Of a stretch of 64,000 nt of DNA, positions 17,831 to 25,968 are shown piece after piece (the first letter of the stretch is position 1; each line of letters begins with the position of its first letter). Both the position numbers and the translations under genes were made by a program. Origin of the DNA: Clostridiaceae bacterium OM02-2AC (lineage in GTDB: Bacteria; Bacillota_I; Bacilli_A; Erysipelotrichales; Erysipelotrichaceae). The notes below the pieces were generated by a model, which saw nothing but the letters and a program-made list of their open reading frames with translations, made no database searches and was not told the DNA's origin. Location: the NCBI GenBank assembly GCA_003481775.1, contig QULU01000002.1:1-64000 (forward strand), written 5' to 3'.

Positions 17831-18409
17831 TTTAAAGTTTCCATGCTCATCAAGAACCAGAAGTCCGTCATCCACCATGCGATACAGCTCTCTGGAAAGA
17901 GCCGGTCGGCTGACACCGAGAAAGCTTGCCAGCTCATGGCGCTTCAACAGGACATCGGGATGCTGCTGCATATATTCCATGATTTTTTCACGCAGGCTGT
18001 CCTTCATTAACAGCTTCAGCTTCTGTGACAGCGTATATGCTTTTTGTGAAAGCATGACATTCAGATTCCGGCTGATTCGGGGAAACCGGTGCAGCACACT
18101 GCGGGGAATCATAAGCACCGTGCTTTTCTTCATCGCTTCCGCAGAAAAGGGAAGCTTTTCATCAATAAACAGATAAACCTCTGCAAAGCAGTCCATCGGC
18201 TCCCGTATGATGGTCAGAATATTGCGGGTACCGTCCGGTGTATCATCAAAAACACAAACCGCACCCTCCAGCAATACATACAAATATTTGGGCGTGTCTT
18301 CCTTATGGAAAATGATTTCCCGGCGCTGAAACGTTTTCGTGACAGACTGCGCCTTCAGCTCTGCGACCTCCTCCGGTTTCATCTGATCCAGAATATGCAT
18401 CTGCTTCAT
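17819..18409 (-). CDS. Crp/Fnr-family transcriptional regulator
   Basis: A 196-residue regulator with an N-terminal cyclic-nucleotide-binding-like beta barrel (about 10-120) and a C-terminal winged helix whose recognition segment is RHELASFLGVSRPALSREL. It lacks the N-terminal Cys cluster of Fnr, so it is unlikely to carry an Fe-S cluster there. Genes of this type beside hcp (HcpR-like) respond to nitrosative stress in other anaerobes, so control of the downstream cupin-hcp operon is a reasonable inference. ATG at 18409 follows AGGTGAAG, 23 bases after the aminopeptidase gene. Confidence 0.85.
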   Translation of the reverse strand: MKQMHILDQMKPEEVAELKAQSVTKTFQRREIIFHKEDTPKYLYVLLEGAVCVFDDTPDGTRNILTIIREPMDCFAEVYLFIDEKLPFSAEAMKKSTVLMIPRSVLHRFPRISRNLNVMLSQKAYTLSQKLKLLMKDSLREKIMEYMQQHPDVLLKRHELASFLGVSRPALSRELYRMVDDGLLVLDEHGNFKTVI

Positions 18410-18432
18410 GGCTTCACCTGCTTTCTCTGCTT

Positions 18433-19263
18433 TTATGCGGCAAATGCATTGCTTATTTTTATAACAAAGCGAAGATACCGGTATACTTCATCATAGCTGT
18501 CCTTCTGTATGCGTACCGTGCAATCCGATATCCGTGTCACGCCGTCCATGCGGGAAACAAAATCGGCATTGCGTTCATGATGAAAGGTGATATCCACACA
18601 ATGTGGTTTTTTGGCATAGACAGGCGCTTGTCCACAATGTGCTTCCATGGATGAAACGGCACGCTCATAGCGTTCCTCCAGCATTTGCCAGCTGCAGGAA
18701 AGGGCACACTGGGAAGAGATTGCACGCTTGGTTTCCACATAAGCAAACGGCATCGGCAGTTCCTCCTTCAGCTGTTCCTTCAACAGATCATCGCCGCTGA
18801 TGAGCACGATCGGAACACCATATTCCCAGGCAAGTCGGGCATTGATGCCGCTCTCTCCCATTTCCTCGCCGTCAACGCGGATGCTTCTCACCAAGGTTCC
18901 CCATATCGTGTGTGCCATGACGCCGCGGGTATTGCTGCGACAATGATATCCGACAAAGCATACACCGTCAAAGGTATCGTCCAGTCCCTCCATCATCCCA
19001 TATTCCTTATAGGCACCATTGCTTACCACCATACAGGCACGCGGGTCCAGTCTTGATGCGCTCAGATTATCCATATTGCCATGACCGTCATTCACCACGA
19101 CTTCCTCAGCTCCTGCCGTAAACAGCTTATCAATCAACAGGTTTACCTCCGAAATCATATTCGTGCGGTATTCCTCATACTCTGTGCCATTCTTCGCAGT
19201 ATGTGCAAAGGCCCCGTTTCCCCAGATTCCTTCGATATCCGCAGAAATATACAGTTTTTTCAT
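18433..19263 (-). CDS. D-aminopeptidase, DppA family (M55)
   Basis: A 276-residue zinc peptidase close in length to Bacillus DppA (274). The N-terminal KKLYISADIEGI, the VNDGHGNMDN segment and GYHCRS carry the expected metal ligands of this decameric family. DppA removes N-terminal D-amino acids such as D-Ala from peptides and may recycle cell-wall peptides. ATG at 19263 follows GGAGGCAGCT. It sits between a MazG-like gene and the Crp/Fnr gene with short gaps, suggesting one transcript. Confidence 0.9.
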   Translation of the reverse strand: MKKLYISADIEGIWGNGAFAHTAKNGTEYEEYRTNMISEVNLLIDKLFTAGAEEVVVNDGHGNMDNLSASRLDPRACMVVSNGAYKEYGMMEGLDDTFDGVCFVGYHCRSNTRGVMAHTIWGTLVRSIRVDGEEMGESGINARLAWEYGVPIVLISGDDLLKEQLKEELPMPFAYVETKRAISSQCALSCSWQMLEERYERAVSSMEAHCGQAPVYAKKPHCVDITFHHERNADFVSRMDGVTRISDCTVRIQKDSYDEVYRYLRFVIKISNAFAA

Positions 19264-19276
19264 AGCTGCCTCCTGT

Positions 19277-19597
19277 TTATTCATATGCGTCATACTTCGC
19301 TGCATTTCCTCTGGCTTTTTCCACAGGATACTTCTTTTCATTCTTTTCCATTTTATCCAGAATGATGTCTTCCATATTCACCTGCAGCTTATCCGCGAGC
19401 TGCATACAGTAAATCATCACATCCGCAAGCTCCTCACACACCGCGCGATGTTCATATTTCTCCGGATCCCACTGAAAGCATTCCAGCAGCTCCCCTGCCT
19501 CTATGCAGATGGATTTTGCCAGATTATCCGGCGTATGAAACTGATCCCAATCGCGATCCTTTACAAAAGCTCTTACTCTTTCGATTGCTGTTTCCAT
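19277..19597 (-). CDS. MazG-like nucleotide pyrophosphohydrolase
   Basis: A 106-residue all-alpha NTP-PPase. Helix motifs EAGELLECFQW and EELADVMIYCMQLAD carry the EExxE/ExxD metal ligands that hydrolyse (d)NTPs to monophosphates; the fold resembles the RS21-C6/dCTPase group. The probable role is cleaning up non-canonical nucleotides. ATG at 19597 follows AGAGGTATACT, and a longer in-frame reading has no better site. Confidence 0.88.
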   Translation of the reverse strand: METAIERVRAFVKDRDWDQFHTPDNLAKSICIEAGELLECFQWDPEKYEHRAVCEELADVMIYCMQLADKLQVNMEDIILDKMEKNEKKYPVEKARGNAAKYDAYE

Positions 19598-19764
19598 AGT
19601 ATACCTCTTTTCTTTATGTTCTATTGTCTTTTTGTGTAGTACAGCTTCTGCAGCTGTATGCATCCAGCGCTATTGTATCATATATCCTTACTGTCGTGTA
19701 TTCCCAACACATACCGTTCTACGATATGCAGACCTTACAGTCTTTAACAGACCGTCTTGCAAGC

Positions 19765-20091
19765 TCATGAAGCTGACCCTCTGTGCCTGATTTTTAAACA
19801 ATTAACAATCAGGGTGATCAACAGCAGCAGATACAGGAGCAGGACAAAACTGATAAGGAATAAAAATTCCAGCGGCCGACCATATCCCTTTGTCGTTATG
19901 ATCCAGATCAGAAGCACAGCACATGCTATGTGGTTCATCCGCCCCCAGATGAAATAGCGTTTGTCGCATACCTTCTTCTTTTTCAGCATGGAAAGCGTCC
20001 CCACTGTCAGCATGATGGAAATCGCCAGTCCGTGCATAAAAATAGGTATCAGCGTGGCATTTTGGTTGAAATCTGTAAGATATAGGTTCAT
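19765..20091 (-). CDS. Small membrane protein, three predicted helices
   Basis: A 108-residue hydrophobic protein with segments at about 13-35, 52-64 and 75-98. The ATG at 20091 follows GGGG at seven-base spacing. It has no recognisable family and stands alone between the MazG-like gene and the 3' fragment of the RDD-PHP gene. The hydrophobic pattern and length support a genuine but uncharacterised gene. Confidence 0.5.
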   Translation of the reverse strand: MNLYLTDFNQNATLIPIFMHGLAISIMLTVGTLSMLKKKKVCDKRYFIWGRMNHIACAVLLIWIITTKGYGRPLEFLFLISFVLLLYLLLLITLIVNCLKIRHRGSAS

Positions 20092-20353
20092 TGAATACCC
20101 CTTTCCTGTATCGTGTGCACGATAATGATAAATGTGTAAATTGCCTTTATCCGATGAGGAGGAGCAGGAAATTGCCGTGAATCCGATGGTTTTCCATACC
20201 GGTAAACGGATGCATCTGCATTATTTATAGCATATATCGTACAGCTTGTATAGGATGAAATGCTTAAGCATTCTTAAGTCGATATAGGGTACTTCTTTTC
20301 ATCATAAAGCAGGGATACGCCCTTATGATGTAGGCAGCTTTGCAACGCAGCTG
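20092..20353. other. Intergenic stretch without a recognisable gene
   Basis: This gap contains a short CTTAAG-CATT-CTTAAG repeat near 20264 and no ORF with a plausible start. It was probably the region downstream of the RDD-PHP gene before the insertion. Confidence 0.4.
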
Positions 20354-20390
20354 AAAAAAGACAGAAACCGGCTTGTATGGCTTCTGTCTG
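20354..20390 (-). terminator. Original terminator of the RDD-PHP gene
   Basis: On the minus strand AGACAGAA pairs with TTCTGTCT and is followed by U residues. It directly follows the 51-codon fragment of the RDD-PHP gene and is now about 4 kb from the intact gene, which has a different terminator. Confidence 0.75.
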
Positions 20391-20557
20391 TTCTTATCTT
20401 CTTACATACGTGCATGCAGCATCATATCGATTAAGCCTTCTGCCTCCTTTGGACAGTTGCATCTTCCGATGCGTGTGTTTCCTTCCATATTATAGAAGCC
20501 GCTTCCCGCGCTGACGAGCAGCTTACGGTCTGTCGCAAGCTTTAACAGACTTGCCAT
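20384..20557 (-). repeat. Left copy of a 174-bp direct repeat
   Basis: This stretch matches 24462-24635 base for base at a constant offset of 4078, with four mismatches that I can count. It contains the stop codon and the last 51 codons of the RDD-PHP gene. Identity ends abruptly after TTGCCAT at 20557. Confidence 0.95.
20402..20557 (-). pseudogene. 3' fragment of the RDD-PHP gene (last 51 codons)
   Basis: The reading frame from an internal Met (MASLLKLATDRKLL) to the stop LHARM is intact and the same as in the full gene at 24480. It has no ribosome-binding site and is very probably not expressed. It marks the left boundary of the inserted segment. Confidence 0.9.
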
Positions 20558-20713
20558 AAGTAAGCGTAAGTATACTTAATTCTGAAATGAATGTTGAATA
20601 TAATTAATTCATCTTTGTAGAGGAATCAAAAGTATATGCTTTTTATATGATAGTTAAGAATGACGGTAATTGCTTGAATATTATCATAATCAAGATACAA
20701 TAAAAGAATAAAT

Positions 20714-21231
20714 ATCCACTAGCATAGCTGGTGTTTTTACGTAATCGCCCCAAGGAGCTCAAATTCAAGCTACGCTTTCCAGCATAACAATACGTATTTG
20801 CATTTCTATTTACGATTACCTGTAAACGAGTCCTCTATATGGAGAATCTATTGTTCACTCAATTCATCTTCTTTCAGTCGCTGCTCTATACATGCTTTGA
20901 TTACTTTGTCATTTTTCCTACTGTATTCCTCTACACAAGAATGATCTGTTTCTATAATTGTATTTCATGCTTCTCCATTTCTGATATATCATAATACTGC
21001 TTTTCCCCTTCAGAAATCCCATGAATCCTGATACTGTCATTTTCGGCGGTATTTCCACTAGCATATGTACATGATCTGGACATACTTCTGCTGTTATTAT
21101 TTTTCCCCCTTCCAATCACATAATTATCTTAATATAACTCCAATTTCCAGCCTCTTTTCTCCATAAAACACTTTTCTTTTATATTTGGGGGTAAACAATA
21201 TGATACGAGCTTGTAAACAAGGTGATAACAT
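20714..21231 (-). pseudogene. Decayed IS200/IS605-type transposase (tnpA) and right end
   Basis: Reading three minus-strand frames in turn gives FTPKYKRKVFYGE, LCDWKG, then CPDHVHMLVEIPPKM and GFLKGKSSIMIYQKW, then GKNDKVIKACIEQRLKED, in the order of an IS200-type Y1 transposase. The HVH is the HUH metal motif. Frameshifts and an in-frame stop break the gene, and the region around the catalytic Tyr near CRG is deleted. Downstream, CCACTAGCATAGCTGGTG at 20717 followed by U residues resembles the hairpin of the IS right end. The element is immobile. Confidence 0.85.
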
Positions 21232-21239
21232 GTTATAAT
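21211..21239 (+). promoter_or_regulatory. Sigma-A promoter of the secreted-protein gene
   Basis: TTGTAA and TATAAT are separated by exactly 17 bases. GTAAACAA occurs at 21191 and again at 21213 within the -35 region, a possible regulator site. The promoter lies over the 5' end of the dead transposase gene. Confidence 0.82.
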
Positions 21240-21261
21240 TAACTAAAGAAAGGGTGGTACT

Positions 21262-21660
21262 ATGAAAAAAATTTTTGTATGCTTTTTCACCTTAGTTGTT
21301 GCTTTAACGACAACTCTCTCAATATCTGCTACTCAATGGTCTTCAAAAGAAACGCTAAATGTCCCAGCTTGGGGTGCTTGGAGTGAAAGAACGAAAACAT
21401 CTACTAAGAAAAACAAAGCTTGTGACTATGGTTATATTCATCTATATTCTAATAATACAGGTTGGACGACATATGGAGACTTTTATTTCCATGGGGAACG
21501 CCGTTCCAATTCATATTATTCTTTAGCGGAAGGTTATGATAAAAGAATTTATTATTTAAACGGATACAAGTCCAAGGATTGGTGGATTGGCGCAAGAGTT
21601 TCCTCTTCTAATGTAAATTTTGGAGGTCAAGTTTCCATTAATTTTACACCGACAAATTAA
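21262..21660 (+). CDS. Secreted 132-residue protein, candidate bacteriocin-like factor
   Basis: A preprotein with a Lys-rich N-terminus, a hydrophobic core at about 5-20 and a probable signal peptidase site near SISA-TQW. The mature ~109 residues are rich in Tyr, Ser, Trp, Asn and Gly with one Cys, and end in a beta-strand-like VNFGGQVSINFTP. This resembles class II secreted bacteriocins of the lactococcin 972 or DUF2712 type in size and context, but I see no diagnostic motif. Ribosome-binding site AAAGGGTGG. A hairpin directly follows, then the transporter genes. Function is inferred only from architecture. Confidence 0.7.
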   Translation: MKKIFVCFFTLVVALTTTLSISATQWSSKETLNVPAWGAWSERTKTSTKKNKACDYGYIHLYSNNTGWTTYGDFYFHGERRSNSYYSLAEGYDKRIYYLNGYKSKDWWIGARVSSSNVNFGGQVSINFTPTN

Positions 21661-21675
21661 ATGAATACATAATAG

Positions 21676-21699
21676 AAAACCGAAGTCTTTCGGTTTTTG
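21676..21699 (+). terminator. Attenuator-like terminator after the secreted-protein gene
   Basis: AAACCGAA-gtc-TTTCGGTTTTT forms a short stem followed by U residues between the secreted-protein gene and the next gene. No separate promoter is evident after it, so partial readthrough to give more peptide than transporter message is likely. Confidence 0.75.
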
Positions 21700-21717
21700 T
21701 TATAAAAGGGGGCCATT

Positions 21718-22512
21718 ATGAAACAAAAAAAACACTTAATAATCTTATTTACTGCATTAATTACTCTCAGCTCCTATGCTGTTTTTTATGCAAAGGATTT
21801 TTTCCAATATGCAAATGAATGGAATTTATTCTCTGTTGGTATTCGTATCTGGGATTTTAATTTAAATCTTATATTTATTCTGTTACTATTGCTTATTCTT
21901 CCTAACATTCTGCTATATAATATATTCGCACTACATGAAAATGGCGCAGAAAACATCGCAATATTACGAATCGGTATAAAAAAATTTCACATCCGTAATT
22001 TGAAAAAACTTCTAGCAGAATCTTTTCTTTCCATATCTTTATTACATTGTTTCATTCTTTTAGGTATATATTTTGTTTATCATCCCTCATTGTCTATTCA
22101 TTTTATTCCTGATGATTATTTATTATTTTTTAAAAATCCCATTATCAATTATCTCTTGTTCTCACTATTCAGTTGCCTAGGCTTCACTCTCTTTATCATT
22201 TTTGTATATGTATCCATTTTCTTTATTAAAAGGCGATATTTCTTTCACCTTTATCCATTATTGATAATGATAGGTAGTGTAGTTTTAGTGAATTTAGTAA
22301 TAAGATTAAGTGTAATTATTTTTCAATATAAATCAATACCTTTACCCTTACGGTTATTGACAAATGCAATTTTACCTACAAGTTTGATTTGTCCTGGAAT
22401 GTCATTGCTTCAAATAGGGTATTTAAATTATCTTTCTGCCTTCATATTTTATATATTCTTTATTTCTATATTGTATGTGCTTTTAAAGAGATGGAGAAAA
22501 TACTTATGCTGA
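21718..22512 (+). CDS. Polytopic membrane protein, island gene
   Basis: A 264-residue protein with about seven hydrophobic segments and almost no soluble domain. It starts behind AAAGGGGG. Its stop codon overlaps the start of the next membrane protein gene (ATGCTGA). It is not recognised at sequence level. In ABC-linked peptide loci such proteins usually form the permease or provide immunity. AT-rich codon use matches the rest of the island and differs from the flanking genes. Confidence 0.7.
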   Translation: MKQKKHLIILFTALITLSSYAVFYAKDFFQYANEWNLFSVGIRIWDFNLNLIFILLLLLILPNILLYNIFALHENGAENIAILRIGIKKFHIRNLKKLLAESFLSISLLHCFILLGIYFVYHPSLSIHFIPDDYLLFFKNPIINYLLFSLFSCLGFTLFIIFVYVSIFFIKRRYFFHLYPLLIMIGSVVLVNLVIRLSVIIFQYKSIPLPLRLLTNAILPTSLICPGMSLLQIGYLNYLSAFIFYIFFISILYVLLKRWRKYLC

Positions 22513-23021
22513 GAAATTACATAGTATCTCTTAAGAGTAAATATATCCTATTATATATTCTTTCTATTTTGATTTTTTTCCTATTTCTATATGAAAGCGA
22601 TTCGAAGATTGGCTTTATATCATACATAGGGAATAACTACTTGCCTTTAGTTACGTGTTCGATATTTTTTTCCTTTAACTATTGGAGGGCTAATTGTTTA
22701 TATGCTATGAAATATCACATATTCTTAAGGATCAAAGAAAACAAACTTGTAACTCAAATCTTATGCATAGAGTTTCTTAATTCTCTTATTTTTATCATCA
22801 TAACTTATATACTTCCATTTTATAATCAACTTGCATATATGCCAAAGATATATATGCTATATTTGATTAACATCAGTATCCTATACCTTATGATTAGTTG
22901 TTTAAATACTGCCGCTCTTTTTGTTAGCAAAAGAATAACTAAAATATTATTAATGGCACCATTTTTATTAATGTTTGTGTTTCATTACTTAATCATGCTG
23001 CCTATACTCGAAAAATTGTGA
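22506..23021 (+). CDS. Membrane protein, likely ABC permease partner
   Basis: A 171-residue protein with about five hydrophobic segments. ATG at 22506, seven bases overlapping the previous gene, with GGAGAAAA upstream; a longer in-frame start inside the previous gene has no ribosome-binding site. It resembles the short permease-like proteins (DUF2705 type) found next to ABC ATPases in Firmicutes, but this is a similarity of size and position only. Confidence 0.65.
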   Translation: MLRNYIVSLKSKYILLYILSILIFFLFLYESDSKIGFISYIGNNYLPLVTCSIFFSFNYWRANCLYAMKYHIFLRIKENKLVTQILCIEFLNSLIFIIITYILPFYNQLAYMPKIYMLYLINISILYLMISCLNTAALFVSKRITKILLMAPFLLMFVFHYLIMLPILEKL

Positions 23022-23034
23022 AGGAGACAATCAA

Positions 23035-23643
23035 ATGATACAACTTGTAAATATTTCTATCGCTTTTCATAATGTTAGCATTCTACGTAATGTAAATATG
23101 GATATTCACAGAGGTGATTTGATTCATATCACCGGATCAAATGGTTCAGGAAAATCTACTCTTTTAAAGATAATTGCTGGTCTTTTAAATGCAGATAAAG
23201 GTGAAGTAATAATCGAAAATAATGATATTGAAATAGGTGCTTTAATTGAAAATCCTGCGTTTATTGAGAACGAGAGTGCTGAATATAATTTGAAATTCTT
23301 ATATGATCTGAAAAACAGTTACGATAGAAAAACTGTTCAAAGCTATATGGAATATTTTGATTTAACTTTAGAAGATAAAAGGGCAGTAAAAAAATATTCA
23401 GTAGGTATGCGTCAAAAACTTGGTATTATTCAAGCTATTATGGAAAATCAGAATATTATCTTATTTGATGAGCCTACAAGAGGTCTCGATAATACATCAA
23501 GCAATAAATTTATTGAACTTGTAAAGAAATTAAATTCTGATAAGAAAACTATTATTATATGTGCTCATGATGGAGTTGACGAAATCCCTTTCAATAGGAA
23601 ATTTACTATAGATAAGGAACAATTATATGAATGTATTGATTAG
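23035..23643 (+). CDS. ABC transporter ATP-binding protein
   Basis: A 202-residue nucleotide-binding subunit. Walker A is GSNGSGKST (about 34-42), the signature is YSVGMRQKLG (usual LSGGQ replaced by SVGMR, as in many BcrA/LanF-like exporters), Walker B is NIILFDEP, and the switch His is in IICAHD. Length is slightly below the usual 220-230. It starts with ATG after AAGGAG. With three neighbouring membrane proteins it should form an exporter or self-protection transporter. Confidence 0.93.
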   Translation: MIQLVNISIAFHNVSILRNVNMDIHRGDLIHITGSNGSGKSTLLKIIAGLLNADKGEVIIENNDIEIGALIENPAFIENESAEYNLKFLYDLKNSYDRKTVQSYMEYFDLTLEDKRAVKKYSVGMRQKLGIIQAIMENQNIILFDEPTRGLDNTSSNKFIELVKKLNSDKKTIIICAHDGVDEIPFNRKFTIDKEQLYECID

Positions 23644-24133
23644 AAAGCACAAATATCTATTAGCTTACAGTTTGCTTTTTCCTATCTCCTATTTATTATT
23701 AAACTACAATAAAATATTTTTCAATCAGGTAGTTTACGGTATGCCTACGAACATTTTAATGATATGTCTTACTTGTCTCTTCTTGTTATTTGAAATACTA
23801 TATCTTTTTGATACTACATTTGACTTTATGAATTTAAAGTATGAAATAGAAATTCGAAAACCTAATTTGCTTCGTGATTTAATTATTAAAAAAAGTTTGA
23901 TAAGTGATATATTTTTAGCAGTAATACAACTTATTTCTTGTTATCTATTTTCTCATCATATCTATATAGGCTTTATTATGATAGATAAAGCAGGGTTGTT
24001 ATTTATTTACTTGCTATTACTCAAAATAAAGACGACTAATGACAAAAAAGTAGACAGTATCATAATATTTATATTCATGATTATTCTTCATTTATGCATT
24101 GAATATTTATATGGCCTTTTAACTATCTTTTAA
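23627..24133 (+). CDS. Membrane protein, last gene of the island operon
   Basis: A 168-residue hydrophobic protein with about four segments, starting at an ATG inside the end of the ABC gene (17-base overlap) behind AAGGAAC. Charged loop KKVDS near the C-terminus. No family recognised. The overlap implies coupling to the ATPase and a role as permease or immunity subunit. Confidence 0.65.
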   Translation: MNVLIRKHKYLLAYSLLFPISYLLLNYNKIFFNQVVYGMPTNILMICLTCLFLLFEILYLFDTTFDFMNLKYEIEIRKPNLLRDLIIKKSLISDIFLAVIQLISCYLFSHHIYIGFIMIDKAGLLFIYLLLLKIKTTNDKKVDSIIIFIFMIILHLCIEYLYGLLTIF

Positions 24134-24432
24134 AATCGTGTTACTTACAGGTGATAGTAGCTTCTTATTCATTAAACTATTTTTACATTGGACTTCGCCA
24201 GAAAGAGTGGAATAAGGTAACTTATATTAAAAAAAATAATTCATTATAAACACCCCTAATACTGACTACAGCAGCTATATATAAAACATTAATATTTAAC
24301 TTTTAAGGGTTCATAGGGATAAAGAGACATAATAAATAAAAGTATTACGTAATGATTGTAATGACTCTTCTCGTATAAGTTTAAGTCACTAATTGGAAGG
24401 AGTCCTGTAGATAAACGACTTTTAATAGTTAC
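24134..24432. other. Gene-free right part of the island
   Basis: This 300-base AT-rich stretch shows no ORF with a ribosome-binding site and no repeat matching the left end of the island. Confidence 0.4.
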
Positions 24433-24475
24433 AAGAACAGACAAATTCATCCTCTATGAATCTGTCTGTTCTTTT
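24433..24475. terminator. Strong hairpin at the right edge of the island
   Basis: AAGAACAGACA pairs with TGTCTGTTCTT, and ATTCAT-ATGAAT pairs inside it. It can terminate both the island operon and the RDD-PHP gene. Its right arm belongs to the 174-bp repeat, its left arm to the island. Confidence 0.85.
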
Positions 24476-24635
24476 CTCCTTACATACGTGCATGCAGCAT
24501 CATATCGATTAAGCCTTCTGCCTCCTTTGGACAGTTGCATCTTCCGATGCGTGTGTTTCCTTCCATATTATAGAAGCCGCTTCCCGCACTGACGAGCAGC
24601 TTGCGGTCTGTCGCAAGCTTTAACAGACTTGCCAT
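24462..24635 (-). repeat. Right copy of the 174-bp direct repeat
   Basis: This copy is part of the intact RDD-PHP gene and its downstream edge. It matches 20384-20557 except at four positions. Confidence 0.95.
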
Positions 24636-25964
24636 TTCCTTCTTCGTATGCATTGGATGGAAGACTTCAATTCCCTGTACCCCCATGCGCAAAGCCTCAT
24701 CCAGCAGCTCCGGCTCCTGTACCAGCAGCTTTCCGGGATGGGCAAGCACAGAGATACCGCCTGTCAGTTCAATGACATCCAGTATATCCTTTAGGTATGG
24801 ATACTTCACAGGTACATAGCACGGCTTCCCATATGCGAAGTAATCTTTATTCAAAGCACGCCATCCAAATTCATCTCTGCGATATGGCTTCAGAATGGCA
24901 CAATCTTCAAATTCCGGTCGATTCAGTACATGCTTGGCAATCAGTTCACCGCTTAAACGCTGGAACCGGTTGCTTTTTAAAAGCCGTTCCTCATCAATAT
25001 TACGTCCCAGCAACGCCTCAAATCTTCGGACACGGTCTATGCTGGCCCGCTTCTCATTTACCAGACTTTCATTTTCAATGTGCGCAAATAATTCACTGTT
25101 ATACTGAATGAAATAACCGAGAATACGCACACGTCTTCCACGCAGATCACAATTGATTTCAATCCCCGGAATATAGGTTACACCATACAGCTCGCTCATT
25201 CTCATCGCGATACTGTTCGCCTTTGCACAGTCCAGATCTGTTATGGAAACCGTCTGAATACGGTTGCGCTTCGCATATTGGAAAATCTCTTCGACGTTAT
25301 ACTGCCCGCGATCGGAAAAATTGGAATGAATGTGTAAATCCATGGTATTCATAATCAGTTCCGGCTGCTCGACCTGTTTCGGCAGCGGCTGCTTTACCGC
25401 CTGCGGAGCTTTTTCTTTTTGTACAGGTCGTTGTGCTTTCTCTAATGCCACAACCCGTGTTCCGAGAACAAGATCGATCAAAGAGCGATGACGGCTGTCC
25501 GCAAGCGTAAACAGTCCGTTCAACCCCCAGTATGCAGCAACACCGAATGCATTTGTAAAATACATCAGAATGATAAACGGAAGATCAAAGCCTACAAGCT
25601 CCCGCAGAAGTAGCTGCTGCCGACTGGCCTTGCGTCCGCTTTTCTTAACCACCTTAAAACCAAACATGCGCATGCCGACACTCTGTCCGCCGGTTTGCCG
25701 GTAAATATAGCTGTTCAGAAATAAAATAGAGATAACAAGCAGCCCCCCGATAAAGATGCTGATCAGCTTAATGCCGGAGATGCTGATGATATTTCCCAGC
25801 ACGGCAAGCAGAATAATATTCCATAAAGCAATCGGACACAGCATGATGCTGACATCCATACAGAATGCAAGCAGCCGATCCTTACTGTCCTGTACATTCA
25901 GCGGACGAATGCCGTCCACAGCCAGCTGATATTGTTTTTCTGGTGTTTTCCTCATTTTTTTCAT
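24480..25964 (-). CDS. RDD membrane domain fused to a PHP phosphoesterase
   Basis: A 494-residue fusion. Residues about 25-175 form an RDD domain with three hydrophobic segments and the motif GGQSVGMRMFGFKVV; then a Lys/Pro/Gln linker; then from about 205 a PHP domain starting MDLHIHSNFSDRGQYNVEE, with PGIEINCD, LAHPGKL and EVFHPMH as later metal-ligand motifs. PHP domains hydrolyse phosphoesters such as nucleoside 3',5'-bisphosphate or RNA ends; membrane tethering through RDD is unusual. ATG at 25964 lies close to AGGTGAAGG; ATG at 25955 is an alternative. It is translated just after a zinc-ribbon membrane protein gene. Confidence 0.87.
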   Translation of the reverse strand: MKKMRKTPEKQYQLAVDGIRPLNVQDSKDRLLAFCMDVSIMLCPIALWNIILLAVLGNIISISGIKLISIFIGGLLVISILFLNSYIYRQTGGQSVGMRMFGFKVVKKSGRKASRQQLLLRELVGFDLPFIILMYFTNAFGVAAYWGLNGLFTLADSRHRSLIDLVLGTRVVALEKAQRPVQKEKAPQAVKQPLPKQVEQPELIMNTMDLHIHSNFSDRGQYNVEEIFQYAKRNRIQTVSITDLDCAKANSIAMRMSELYGVTYIPGIEINCDLRGRRVRILGYFIQYNSELFAHIENESLVNEKRASIDRVRRFEALLGRNIDEERLLKSNRFQRLSGELIAKHVLNRPEFEDCAILKPYRRDEFGWRALNKDYFAYGKPCYVPVKYPYLKDILDVIELTGGISVLAHPGKLLVQEPELLDEALRMGVQGIEVFHPMHTKKEMASLLKLATDRKLLVSAGSGFYNMEGNTRIGRCNCPKEAEGLIDMMLHARM

Positions 25965-25968
25965 GCCT

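Larger units (their letters stand above)
20558..24461. mobile_element. 3.9-kb AT-rich inserted island bounded by direct repeats
   Basis: The segment between the 174-bp repeats is much richer in A and T than both flanks. It carries a decayed IS200-type gene, a secreted small protein and four membrane/ABC genes. No integrase or replication gene is visible. Recombination between the repeats would excise it and restore an uninterrupted RDD-PHP gene with its original terminator. The boundaries are defined only by the repeats, so the element's true ends are inferred. Confidence 0.75.

Noticed and set aside
21262..21660. Confident assignment to lactococcin 972
   Set aside because: Size, secretion signal and neighbouring genes are compatible, but the mature sequence shows no clear family motif, so only a candidate call is made.
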